Below, in pieces: positions 33,482 through 44,081 of a stretch of 64,000 bases of DNA. This DNA comes from Clarireedia homoeocarpa (lineage: Eukaryota; Ascomycota; Leotiomycetes; Helotiales; Rutstroemiaceae). The stretch covers positions 508,701 to 572,700 of the forward strand of contig LNKV01000029.1 in NCBI GenBank assembly GCA_001465935.1, written 5' to 3'. The notes beneath the pieces were generated by a model. That model was not told where the DNA came from, ran no database searches, and saw only the letters and a program-made list of their open reading frames with translations. Every line of letters begins with the position of its first letter. Position 1 is the first letter of the stretch. Made by a program: the position numbers and the translations under genes.

Positions 33482-35209
33482 TATCTGGTCCTTGATTGTG
33501 TCTCAAGCTGCTTGCTCCTCGGGGCTCTTGCTTAGCCGATCGAGCGCCTTGCCTACAATTGATTTTAGCTTTTTAGTTCCGTTTACTAGTCCGCTTGCTC
33601 GACTCCTTGGGTTGCTCTTAGTATTGTTGATCGCGCTGCTGCTCTCTTCTCCCCCGCGCCTGTTCCAGCGGGAGTTAGAGAGTATAGGGATCTGTCGGTT
33701 TATTAAACTAATCCCGTACAGGTACAGAAGTACTACGGAACATGTTCACTAGCTACAGCATTACCGCATATAGTAATGCATTCAGTACAGGAGAGCTGGG
33801 CTATATAGGTAACCCAGATCTCCCACATAGTTGGGAGAATAAAGACTCCATTAACATAAGCACTACGTACCCATATTGATGGTACGATGGTGCCTATAAT
33901 TGAGATCCAACCAACAGGATTATCCCTGGTATGCTCAGAGAATGTTATTATCGTGGATTGGGTGCATATATAAGGCGTTTTATTGTACTTTAAAAGTAGA
34001 TTCTTTATGTGTAGATGAAAGTCGATATCGAGAGTAGGAAGATGAGCAAGTAGGCTATGGAGCGGTTCGGAAGGGAGAACGGGGTAGACATGTGCACGAT
34101 ACCCTGGCTCGGTCGACCAATGCCCAGCGGATAATATGTATCGGTGGTTGTGAAAGTGGCAACGAAGGAGGATACAGAGAAATTCGTGCGGTCAGAGAGC
34201 GTGACTTTCGGAGGAAGCGGAATCATAGTGCCACCGTTTAATGAGCGATGTACACCGGTGGCGTACTTTAAATGTAAGAAGTTCGAGCACAGAGCAAGAG
34301 ACTACTTGAGGCCGGAGACGTGTAATATATGCGGGCAAGAAGGCTACCTCCGGTGCGAGACTACCAACTTGCGATATGTGAACTGCCGTGGCTCGCATCA
34401 GCCGTCGTACAGCGAATACCCTGGATATATAAAAGAGAATACCCGGACCATTACACGCCTACGTCATGAATAAAGAGATCCGGATACTTTAGGCGAACAT
34501 AAGGAAGACTAGGGCGGCGTAGTATGCGCTTCAAAACGACAAAGAGCTTGCAGACTTTCATTTCGTCCTAGGCCAGGAGCCTAGCTGTTTTCTTATAGAT
34601 GAGAAGGTGAAGCTTTCCAGTACTAATCCAAGATGGGCGACGTTCACTCCGAATAGCAGGAAGCAGCGCCAGCCGCCAGTCTGATCGTGCATCTGGGGCG
34701 TCCAGAGAGATAGCGGTCACACAGCTACAAGCAGATTCGGCAGACATCATGGCGGTGGTGGCACACATCAACCAAAGGAGAATTATGATTGTGTCGGTTT
34801 ACATCCCGGATTTGTGTTGGAAAAGAATAGAGAAACTTAACAGCCGGCTGGAGACAATCAACAGGCTGGTCGAAACGAAGCTGCTACGCGACCCGCGTAC
34901 CGAGATGGTGATTGCTGGCGACTTTAGTCGTCACAATCCGCTATGGGGAGGAAAGTTGTATTGGTAGTGCGGCGGGACAGGAAGAGAGTGAGCTGATTAT
35001 CGAGTTCATGGCAGAGTACTCTCCACAGAGCCTTCTCCCAGCAGGGGGTACTTATATACCAGAGCGACATGGGGCAAGTATCATCAATCGACCTTATACT
35101 CGCAACATTCTGAGCTAGCAAGCAACCTAGCCAAATTGTTGGAGGTTCAGCAGGTTGACACGTAGAATAGTGCCTGTAGGCTCGCAAATGGATTTAAAAG
35201 TAAGGGTAA

Positions 35210-35370
35210 AAATGCTTGATTCAACTGTTCTGTATATGCCTATCTACAGTAGGAAGGACTATATATATAGGTAGGCAATATAGGGGTAGTCCTTAACGCC
35301 TAAAGGCCTTTCTTAGCGCCGAACGTTGATATACGCCTAAAGGCCGAAATCCTTTCGGGCTTTATAAGCC
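35210..35370 (-). mobile_element. Diverged LTR fragment inside the LINE
   Basis: Resembles the reverse complement of the LTR family at 36138-36859: GATTCAAC, then CTATCTACAGTAGGAAGGAC and TATATAGG, then AGGCC-rich words. Ends and target duplications are not clear. Confidence 0.5.
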
Positions 35371-35874
35371 TAATGCTACAGGCTTATCAACCCCTATTTT
35401 GCCACCTTACCTCAACACAAATACTCCATCTGGGACTACGAGTACGGATCGGACCACCAAGCGATCCATACCGGCTTCTGGATGGGTACAGGCAACGAGG
35501 AAGTCCAGGAGAGACTTCTATTCAAAAATGCGCTATAGGACAAGATCCGGGAGGCAGTTCAGCGGCAGAAGGAGACAGGCTTCCCGCTGGGCGATGTCGA
35601 CGATATAGCAGGCTGACTTACAATATGGGTAATCAAGGCCCTCGAAGCGCACTGTCCACGGGCCAAACCATCGCCATACAAAAAGAGGTGGTGGAATAAG
35701 GACTTGACGGCGCTGAGAAAGTCGTACATGTACTAGAGAAACAGGGTATACGCGATAAGACGTCAAGGGAGACAGAATACAGAGCTGTATGACACTGCAA
35801 CACAAGCGAAATAGCTCTTCTACCAGATGATTCGTCGATACCCGAAGCTACACTGAGACTAGTTCTTGAGCAAT

Positions 35875-37027
35875 AGTGTAGGCAATAGTGCGCCTGTGCA
35901 ATAGTGCACGCCCAGCGTTTGCGCTAGTGTAATAGTGGATCCTGTACAATTTATGATAGTTAAACGGATAGTAGGAACAGTTTTATATCTTTATATCTTC
36001 GAAAACTGTACGGACTAGTAGTACACTATTTGTACTGGACTAAGATATTATAGGGTCATATAGGTTCTCCTTTGGGGTTATATAGGGTAATTTGACCTGA
36101 ATATACTATAATAGTAGGATTAATCTAAGAGTATATCTGTTGGAACGTAGGCCTTCAGGTATGCAAGAGCCTATGGAATGTCTGGCTTCAGGTATGCAAG
36201 AGCCTATAGAATGTCTGACTTCAGGATCGCAAAGCCTATGGAATAAGGCTTGGAATACGATGCCTGGAATGACTTCAGGATTGAGGGCTTGGAATGCAGG
36301 GCCTGAAGCATGACTTCAGGATTGTAGGCTCAGAATGCGAGGCCTGAAGGGCCTATAAATATAGCTAGTCCTTCCTATTATAGATAGCAATTAGCAAGCA
36401 GACAAGTTATCCCAAGCCAGTTAGTCGAATAAGTACCTATTGTTGAATCTATGAAAGCCTATAAGGATCCCGGCTTATAACCTGTTGCGGCGTAGCGATA
36501 GGTTCCAGCGGGTAGTACACTAAATATACTGCTTATAGGCTTTCATAGATTCAACAATAGGTACTTATTCGACTAACTGGCTTGGGATAACTTGTCTGCT
36601 TGCTAATTGCTATCTATAATAGGAAGGACTAGCTATATTTATAGGCCCTTCAGGCCTCGCATTCTGAGCCTACAATCCTGAAGTCATGCTTCAGGCCCTG
36701 CATTCCAAGCCCTCAATCCTGAAGTCATTCCAGGCATCGTATTCCAAGCCTTATTCCATAGGCTTTGCGATCCTGAAGTCAGACATTCTATAGGCTCTTG
36801 CATACCTGAAGCCAGACATTCCATAGGCTCTTGCATACCTGAAGGCCTACGTTCCAACAATATCCTCAAAATCTATTTCTTGGTGTTCGAGTAGTATATT
36901 GCCTGTATACGGCCGTTTACACGTACAACGCCTAGTACGTTTTGTAACCCTTTGTACGTACTGATAGTTCAATCTAAACTCCCTCCAAACTGCGCTAAAT
37001 TATACAATTTCCACTATTGCCTACACT
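35875..37027. mobile_element. Terminal-inverted-repeat DNA element inserted in the LINE
   Basis: The ends AGTGTAGGCAATAGTG (35875-35890) and CACTATTGCCTACACT (37012-37027) are perfect 16-bp inverted repeats. CAATAGTG is repeated subterminally on the left. LINE coding sequence stops before and resumes just after. There is no transposase frame inside. Most of its centre is the LTR palindrome at 36138-36859; without it the element would be about 430 bp, i.e. a non-autonomous MITE. The flanking bases do not show a clear target duplication. Confidence 0.7.
36138..36859. mobile_element. Palindromic pair of LTRs (328-bp identical inverted arms)
   Basis: The right half, 36483-36859, is a complete 377-bp LTR in minus orientation (TGTTGGAACG ... 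CGCCGCAACA). The left half, 36138-36465, is the first 328 bp of the same LTR in plus orientation. I found no mismatch between the arms. A 17-bp spacer (36466-36482) and the last 49 bp of the full LTR separate them. The whole unit is flanked by the direct repeat ATATC at 36133-36137 and 36860-36864, as if it integrated as one piece. Each LTR carries an internal duplication of TTCAGGTATGCAAGAGCC. Confidence 0.88.
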
Positions 37028-37365
37028 GCTGGGCAGCAGCGATAGCGTATAGAAGATGGCCAAGTACCTGGATTTGAAGGCCACCTACTCGTATGCTAAA
37101 GTTCCACCGATCATGAAGGCCGGCGTGGATAGAGAGCTTGTCACGGACAATCAAGGCATCGCAAGAGAGTTGCTCCAGGCATTTTTCCCGGTGTCGCCGC
37201 TATGAGAACTAGAGGAGATCCCGACTATATACAACCAATTGCTGTGGGAGCCTATTGCTAGATACACAGTCAAGGCTGCGGTCTTCAGAGCTGTTCTAGA
37301 CAAGGTGTCTGGCAGAGACGGAGTGCCAGCACGTGTATGGAGGAAGCTGGGCCTATTCTGAGTAA

Positions 37366-37663
37366 AGAAATCAATCTAAAATAGCTGAGAGTAGATTCAA
37401 TTTCCGTAATACGTCCAGTTGCTTTAGTACGCTCCAACGGATTCAAATTCGAGATTCTTTGTGCGGAAAATACTCTACAAAAACTCTTAGCCGAAGCAAA
37501 GTTGATTTCTTTAGACCTGATCACAAGTATTATTAAATTATATATTATCTTAGTGCGACGGTACAGACAGCTTTTGCAGAGTGTTTTATTCTTCTAGGTC
37601 CTTTAGCCGCCATGTGACCAAGTCATAATAATATTTTTACAAACAGATCAACGAATACGAATA
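37366..37663. other. Short AT-rich gap with small inverted repeat
   Basis: AAAGAAATCAA (about 37363) and TTGATTTCTTT (about 37502) are inverted. Together with the break in LINE sequence they may mark another small insertion. No gene. Confidence 0.35.
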
Positions 37664-38251
37664 GGCTGCGGTAGAAGCCTAGTGGGCGGGGCCCCGCCTA
37701 CCGGGTTGGGGCCCTAATAGGCGGGCTGCTGACCCTTTGGGGCCCCACTGGGTGGGCTGAGAAAATAAAAACCCGGCCTATTACCCAGTGGGTTACCTAT
37801 TACCCAGTGGGCTACTCATTACCTATTACCTAGTAGGTTACCTATTACCTATTACCCAGTAGGTTACCTATTACCCAGTAGGTGATAAGTTGGGTTATAG
37901 GTAATAAACAACAACTAATCTATTATAGAAGAGACTATAATAGAATTGAGAATATATAAGTAATATTTTAACTAAACAAAATCACGAATTCAATTTTCGG
38001 TACAAAGTATAGTAGAAAGAGTATATTTTTGAGATTAGTAGAAATTATTTTCTATATAACTTCTTAGTCTAAAATAGGTTCTAGGTTCTTAGCAGCCTAT
38101 TGGTTCTTGGTAGCCCGCTGGGTTCTTAGCAGCCTACTAGGTAACCTATAGGCGGGATATCCTATTGTCCCATTACCCGCCCAGCTCATAGGGACCCAGT
38201 GGGCGGGACAAGAAGTGGAAAACCCGGCCTATGGGGCCCCACGCCGCAGCC
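37664..38251. repeat. Repeat element with GGCTGCGG/CCGCAGCC ends and tandem core
   Basis: Short inverted ends GGCTGCGG (37664) and CCGCAGCC (ending 38251) enclose GC-rich subterminal palindromes such as GGGGCCCCGCC. The core carries a degenerate tandem array of the TTACCTATTACCCAGTAGGT type (about 37785-37885). The layout resembles a non-autonomous hAT-like element, but I found no exact target duplication. Confidence 0.5.
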
Positions 38252-39048
38252 GAAATACGAAGATACAGAGGAAATTACACTACGCTCCTTTTCTTTTTAT
38301 CTCGCTCCTTTTCTTTCAAGATGTTAGATCTGAAACTATATGTGATGTTCTCTACAGGTGAGACTGACCTCACCAAAGTCCATTTCCGCTTTCGAACCCA
38401 AGTATACAAGGGTTTAAAATTGATCAGTGACTAAGTAACCTGAGCTTGTAGCTGTGTAAACCTGAGTAGATCTTAGCAGTTTGAGCAAACCCGAGCAAGC
38501 CAAGTATTGGCCCAGATCTAAGACAATCAATATCTCAGATTCAGGTTACCTCTCTATTAAGTAGCCAAGTTCTTGATATATAGCCTAGTTTTTGGCAGCA
38601 AAGTGATGTAATTCCAGGCTACTAAGCTCGTCTATACTTTCCTTTAAAAACTGCTAGCAAATTAATTCTAATAAAAGGTATATCTAGAATCTTGTCCGAC
38701 TCGACAGCATAAGGCCCCTTGCTAAGGCAAAAAACGAGATGACTAGTCCCAGTGGCTACTTGCTAGGTGTCATAGTATACATTCGTTACAGTTCATCAGC
38801 CCGGCAGAATGGTACCGTGATTTAAGGCTGCAGGATAGCCGGGCAAGAAATTCTCCACGTTGAGTTTTGCTTGCAAACATGAACGAACTATCTGAGCTTT
38901 CGAGATTGTAGTTTTCGAGTTTCTTCTTCATTCTATTGATACAAAGCTCGATTAAAGTACACGCTATTTCTACAAGTACTGACAATAGCTCTAGACACCT
39001 AACCAACACTCGCAGATATCACAGCAAGGTAAGTATGAAACAAATTAA
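38252..39048. other. Gene-free region
   Basis: No supported gene. Short frames on both strands have no recognisable domain. It precedes the 3' end of the sugar kinase. Confidence 0.35.
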
Positions 39049-40392
39049 TCACCACTTGTTGTCAAACCTCATTCCCTTGACGTAATTGACCATCTCTCTC
39101 ACTGGCGCCAAATGGTCTGTCGTACCACCAAACAGGATTCCTTTCCTCATCACCTCCCTGTAGTTCTCCCCCGGCGCTACTTTACCCAGCACGTACTCTG
39201 ATCGCGTTTCGACGCGATCGGGCACTGGAATTGATCGTCCAACCACAGCTTCCATGCCCTGCCAGGCGAACGTGATGGCTTCCTTCGCTCCCGCAGGCAC
39301 ACCCCCCTCGTCAAGCATCATGATCTTCGTGCGCGGATAGTGCGACTGGAGGTACTTTGTGATATTTGGATTATACGCCCCGCCACCACACATGAAGATC
39401 TCGTCAATCTCCTGGCTCGGGGCATATCGCCGGTAGTGTTCTACAATCGCTTGCGCGGTAATACGTGTCACCGTCGCCACGATATCATCAGGGCTCATAC
39501 CCAGCGCTTCGCCTTTCCGAATGATCTCGTCGGCCATGGTGTCACGGAAGACCTCGCGCCCGGTCGTCTTCGGTGGGTCCAGCTTGAAGTATTTGAACTG
39601 CAGGAATTCATCCACGAGGTCTTGGTTCACCGTTCCTCTTACGCCCATCTCACCGTCTTTGTCGTACTCTTTCTCTCCGTTGCTGTAATGCCGAACAACC
39701 GCGTCGATCAAAACATTGCCTGGGCCAGTGTCGAAATCAAAATACTTGTCTGACATTTTACCGTTGCAGTCAGGAGGGATGAAGCACACGTTTGCAATGC
39801 CACCGATGTTCTGACATGCACGGAGCTTGGTAGGATGGTGTAGGAGCAAGGCGTCAAAAAAGGCAATGAGCGGTGCGCCCTGTCGTCCTGCAGCCTGATC
39901 ACTGACTCTGAAATCCGTGACGGTTGTTATACCTGTTCGCGAGGCAATGAAGGTACCCTCGGCCATCGTAAGCGCAGACTGTGTCTGACCTTCTTCCGCC
40001 ATCGATAGGAGCCATATAGTCTGCCCGTGGCTTCCGATGACATCTATGCTGCTCATCCCGACATCATATTCCTTGCAGAACTCTTTGGCAGCAGAAGCGA
40101 ATGTTTCGCCAAGAAGGACGTTGACCTCGGAGAGTTCCTCGGGCGTTGTACGGTTGTGGTATATCATTTTCATGACGCGCTTCTTGATGGTCTGCTCCAG
40201 GGGGATTTCGCCATACTTGAGAAGCTCAAAATGCATAGGTGAGGACGGAGAGTCTTGTTTGAAGTGGCAGAGGGCGCAGTCGATGCCATCCATTGAGGTG
40301 CCGCTATTCAGCCCTAAGGCCGTGAGGTCTAGTGCTTGTGAAAGGATTTGGCTGGCATGACCATTGACTTCATTTACCCCGTTTGACGCCAT
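39049..40392 (-). CDS. Levoglucosan kinase / anhydro-N-acetylmuramic acid kinase family
   Basis: Single exon, 447 aa. ATP-dependent anhydrosugar kinase that hydrolyses the 1,6-anhydro bridge while phosphorylating: levoglucosan to glucose-6-phosphate in yeasts, anhydroMurNAc to MurNAc-6-phosphate in bacteria. Motifs are the phosphate-1 loop GLNSGTSMDGIDCAL (about residue 27), GSHGQTIW, TDFRVSDQAAGRQGAPL (carrying the candidate catalytic Asp), NIGGIAN, DFDTGPGN (adenosine site) and MCGGGAYNP. From memory, long blocks match the Lipomyces starkeyi levoglucosan kinase much better than bacterial AnmK (e.g. YRRYAPSQEIDEIFM), so levoglucosan is the preferred substrate call. It is cytosolic, without signal peptide. 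Divergent from a sugar transporter across 621 bp, which supports uptake plus activation. The alternative is recycling of bacterial cell-wall sugar. Confidence 0.9.
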   Translation of the reverse strand: MASNGVNEVNGHASQILSQALDLTALGLNSGTSMDGIDCALCHFKQDSPSSPMHFELLKYGEIPLEQTIKKRVMKMIYHNRTTPEELSEVNVLLGETFASAAKEFCKEYDVGMSSIDVIGSHGQTIWLLSMAEEGQTQSALTMAEGTFIASRTGITTVTDFRVSDQAAGRQGAPLIAFFDALLLHHPTKLRACQNIGGIANVCFIPPDCNGKMSDKYFDFDTGPGNVLIDAVVRHYSNGEKEYDKDGEMGVRGTVNQDLVDEFLQFKYFKLDPPKTTGREVFRDTMADEIIRKGEALGMSPDDIVATVTRITAQAIVEHYRRYAPSQEIDEIFMCGGGAYNPNITKYLQSHYPRTKIMMLDEGGVPAGAKEAITFAWQGMEAVVGRSIPVPDRVETRSEYVLGKVAPGENYREVMRKGILFGGTTDHLAPVREMVNYVKGMRFDNKW

Positions 40393-41013
40393 GGTTGATG
40401 TTGTTGTAAAATAATTATGCGTAAAGTGAGTGTAGACAGAGAGTAAAAGCGTCTATTTATCCATTTCACCCCAGACCCTCGGCCTACCATCGGCGGTCCA
40501 TCTTCGAATACTGTACCAGGTCTAGAATCGCTTCAAGGTGAAGGTGTCCGCTTAATTGCCAGGAATATTCGTCAGGCGAAGCTCTCATATTGATGCGGCG
40601 TTTCCTCTTCGGATCCCAGAGCCAATCACAGAGCTCACCTGTTAAACGCTTAAATGGGTAAACGCTTAAATGAGTAAACGCTTAAACGGCGTTTGCCGCC
40701 ACACAACACCGCCCGATGATCGACGCCAACTCCACAAACCATGGAATCTGGGGCTGAGACCATGCGGGGATCTGGCACGATGCTGCTAGTACCGTGGTGA
40801 AACCCTCCACCGCGGTCAATGTTCGCATTCCGAGGCTGCTTCCGACGATGCTAAGACCAAGAGATGAACCGCGAAGGAGAAGTATAAAGTCTATGAAGAT
40901 CCTGAGTGAAATTACCTCGTCATCAGCACTACACAACACCTTCTCTGTTGCAAAAAGAATCTGAAATCTCCTCAGCCTGTCCGAACCACCATCATTGGTT
41001 ATAGGACGTCGAT
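40393..41013. promoter_or_regulatory. Divergent promoter of sugar kinase and sugar transporter
   Basis: This 621-bp shared region contains three copies of TAAACGCTTAAA at 40643-40654, 40659-40670 and 40675-40686, spaced exactly 16 bp. They are candidate operator sites for a regulator acting on both genes. No other gene is supported here. Confidence 0.65.
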
Positions 41014-42652
41014 ATGGGCATCCGAGATGCTTGGAAGAGGCTTTCGCCTCGGCAATTGAACATTGCCATTCAAGCATTTTCTCTCATCTCAATCTTTTTC
41101 GAGGGTTATGATCAGGGTGTTATGGGAGGCGTGAATGCATCTCCAGATTATGTCCGGGAAGTTAACATCGGATTGTACCCCAGCGGCCATGTCACAAACA
41201 CCACCAAGCAAGGAGGTATAGTCAGCATCGTACGTTTGACGCTGTCCATCACTGAGAATCAAAGAAAGAGCTAACCTCCATTCGTAGTATTACCTCGGAG
41301 CTATTATAGGATGTTTCCTAGGAGGTTGGGCGGCAGATCGGATCGGCCGCATCAATGGTCTCTTCTTTGCTGCTATCTTCGCGCTCGTCGGAGGCGCACT
41401 GCAGTCTGCTACCCAAAGTGCCACCTTCATCCTCGTCGCCCGTGTGGTCACTGGACTTGGTACCGGCGCACTGACTGGCATCACACCCGTGCTCGTAGCA
41501 GAAACATCTCGTGCTGACCATCGTGGTGGTTTCTTGGGCTACGTCTTCATTGCTAACTACCTTGGTATCTCCGTTGCCTACTGGATCTCATTCGGCCTCG
41601 CCTTTGTTGACACAGGCCTTTCTTCGGTTCGGTGGCGATTTCTCCTGGCGTTCCAGTGCCTCCCGGCGATCATTCTCCTCTGCGGCATAAGGCTCTTACC
41701 GGACTCTCCAAGGTATCTGGCTTCAGTCGGAAGGTTCAAGGAAGCCAAAGAAGTTCTCGAGCATGTTCGCGGCTCTGACAACGAAGAGGTACAGAAAGAA
41801 TATTACGAGATCTGCGCAGTGAGCGAAAACTCCAAGCCCACATCGCCTGTCGAATTCATTAAGGTGCTTTTCGGACTCGACAAGTCCCTTGCTCCGCACC
41901 TTGGCCGCCGGGCTTGGCTCTGCCTCTGGCTGCAGATCATGGCTTCCTGGACAGGCATCACAGCGGTCACGGCTTATTCGCCTGTTCTTCTCAGCCAAGC
42001 AGGCTACTCTGAAATAAAACAAAATGGTCTTGCTGGTGGACTTAACACTATCGGCATCGTCGGCACAATCATCTCGGCACAGATTGTTGATAAGCTTGGT
42101 CGCCGCAAATGCCTCATCTGGGGCGCTTTCGGGCTCTTCATCGTCAATATGATCGCCGCATCGCTTTACGAAGCCTCACGCGACGGCACCGTAAACGCAT
42201 CCAGTATTGCTCCTGCCGCCGTGACGATGCTGTTTCTGTTTAATTTGATCTACGCTGCGACATGGGGCACCGTCGCCTTCCTCATTCCCACCGAGATATT
42301 CCCCCCAGAAATGCGCGCCCAAGGAAACGGCTTCGGCATTACTGGCTGGGCAATCGGCGTAGGATGGACGGTCTTGATCAACCCGATCATGTTTGGCTCT
42401 ATAGAATCGCGGACATATTTCTTGTTTGCGGGATTGAACTTGCTGTGGATGCCGATTGTCTTCTTCTTCTACCCGGAAACCAAAGACCGCAGTTTGGAGA
42501 GTATAGATGCGATGTTCAGCTCCTCGAGGCCCTTTTATAAGGATATGGAGAGGGCTTATGCGGCTGATGGAGGTGTGCTGGCAATGCGAGGGGGTTTGGA
42601 GGAGGTGAGGAGGAAGAGCAGTATACAGATGGAGGAGTATGTGGAGGTTTGA
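41014..42652 (+). CDS. MFS sugar transporter
   Basis: Two exons, 41014-41229 and 41288-42652 (intron 41230-41287), encode 526 aa. Proton-coupled hexose-type transporter with 12 expected spans in the plasma membrane. Family signatures are FEGYDQGVMGGV in helix 1, WAADRIGRINGLF after helix 2, RVVTGLGTGALTGITPVLVAE, the LPDSPRYLA loop, DKLGRRKCLIWG, PTEIFPPEMRAQGNGF and FYPETKDRSLE. It is divergent from the levoglucosan-kinase-like gene and shares tandem repeats in the promoter, so it probably imports that kinase's substrate. Substrate specificity within the family cannot be read from motifs alone. The start is the first ATG of the open frame, 21 codons before the first helix. Confidence 0.9.
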
Positions 42653-42934
42653 AGCCTGATGCGGACTGTACATAGTTTTAACACCTGTGCTGAACATAAT
42701 GATGCGCGTGACGGCTTTACAATTGAGTAGCCATCCAGAGAGTTGATACTGGGCGCCTGACACAGTGCCGTGCCAAAAGTTTATCGTGCACGGGCCATGT
42801 TACCTGTGAGAATTCCAAAAGTGCGAGCTATCTCCTGCGACGCGTGGATATGTTATTGGAGCGATCGAAGTGGCTGCGGAAGTTGCAGCAGTTAAAAACC
42901 TCAAAATTGACATTGTCAGGTCCACATTCCGAAA

Positions 42935-43309
42935 GTGCGATCAACGTCAACACCAGCAATCTATAAACCGATCAGGTACTCACAAGGCTTATACGGATCG
43001 AGAGGAGGAAGGCTGCTTAGATTTGTTCACTTAAATTCAAAAGCAGAGTGGCAGGAAGTCAAAGATGCGCTGAATTTAATATTCTCAAAGCGTACACATC
43101 AACGTAAATTAAAAGAGTATCACATCACAAAATGGCGCTCTGCAAAGCGACCAAACCTTACTCAAGAACATGCTACAGCTCGTGATAGGCACGTCAATAC
43201 CGCGACTGACGCCAACGTAATTAGAGCCGAGTTGTCTTCTCTGATAAGTATTCAGTTGAGAAAGGCAACGGGAAGAATCAAACATGAGTTTTTCAAACCC
43301 CACAATTAA
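42935..43309 (+). pseudogene. Tc1/mariner-type transposase fragment
   Basis: A 124-residue frame has SKRTHQRKLKEYHITKWRSA, then KRPNLTQEHATARDRHV. This matches the helix-turn-helix/linker of Tc1-like transposases (R-T-x-R-x-L ... KRPxLTxEHAxxR). It then reads ELSSLISIQLRKATGR, a likely decayed DE-S-S-I-Q-L segment in which the first catalytic acid is not evident. No complete DDE domain or terminal repeats were found. Confidence 0.5.
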
Positions 43310-43773
43310 TATAGGATCCAGATAAAATCAAACCTGTTTTTACCTGTAAATCTGTCTCAATGATAATCTCCTCTTTTTCCCGGTGATAGTGGATGTGGTC
43401 TATTGATCATTATGGAGAGAGACAAATCCTCGGCGCCCCATGGCTATTCAGACCGCACCTACATCAGTGTACTTCATAAAACTCTTAGAGATCAGTGGCT
43501 ACAGAACACCTGTAGCCGCATGTTAAGAAAACACCTATATTCTTACACCTGAACTCGATCAAATGGGTGCATATTCAGCAGAAGCTCAAGAGCTATTGTC
43601 AGCGACATTGCCACAGGCATAGGAGGTTTATATCGAACGATATATCTAAGAGGGTATATCGATCAATGCAGATGCGAGACAGTTATCAAGGCTCATGGCT
43701 GGCAAACACGCTATTGAAACACTGAAAACTAGCCTATACAGAAGCTTAAGCTATATTTATGTAAATCTCTCAT

Positions 43774-43819
43774 TTTCAACTGTATTGATCGATTCGTTTC
43801 AACTGTATTGATCGATTCG
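43774..43819 (+). repeat. 23-bp perfect tandem duplication
   Basis: Units 43774-43796 and 43797-43819 are identical (TTTCAACTGTATTGATCGAT followed by TCG). Confidence 0.85.
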
Positions 43820-44081
43820 TTGTGTCTAAATATTTGGATGCATGCATACTAAATTAGGTGAGGTGGTAAGCGCGATACACTTTTGGCATAGTACTGTACC
43901 GGTTCCATGGTCGGGGTACAAAATATCATCTACCATGTGGGGAGCAACGGCCTAGGCTAGGTTAAGGTAGCGCATCCATCGCACGTGACCAATTATTTCA
44001 ACCTTCTCCGCTCACTAGAAAGTACTTGCGTCGACGGCCTCAACATGTACTGTTCCACACCAAGTATATGCAGAAATCGAT

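Larger units (their letters stand above)
34000..37365 (+). mobile_element. Degenerate Tad/I-type LINE retrotransposon, interrupted by insertions
   Basis: Pieces of a non-LTR retrotransposon are readable in changing frames. There are gag-like CCHC zinc knuckles (CNICGQEGYLRCE and a CKKFEHRARDY half-site near 34270-34340). The endonuclease region has DFHFVLGQEP, VSVYIPD and VIAGDFSRHNPLWGG (34545-34955). The linker has PYKKRWWNKDLTALR (about 35670), and the reverse-transcriptase entry has MAKYLDLKATYS and DKVSGRDGVPARVWRK (37050-37350). There are stops and frameshifts throughout and the RT catalytic core is absent, so it is dead. Insertions at about 35210-35370 and 35875-37027 split it. Reading resumes coherently on either side of the second insertion. 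Confidence 0.8.
42653..44081. other. Intergenic region with transposase relic and short tandem repeat
   Basis: No intact gene. It contains a Tc1/mariner-like relic (42935-43309) and a 23-bp perfect tandem duplication (43774-43819). The TF promoter lies at the right end. Confidence 0.5.

Noticed and set aside
37785..37890. CRISPR-like repeat array
   Set aside because: The repeats are short, degenerate and directly adjacent without unique spacers, in a eukaryotic repeat element.
37656..38259. hAT transposon with 8-bp target duplication
   Set aside because: Flanks share GAATACGA-like words but not in exact 8-bp register, so the class call is not supported.
42176..42763. 195-codon minus-strand open frame
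   Set aside because: It overlaps the 3' half of the sugar transporter, which carries all family motifs; the antisense product looks like a GC-bias shadow.
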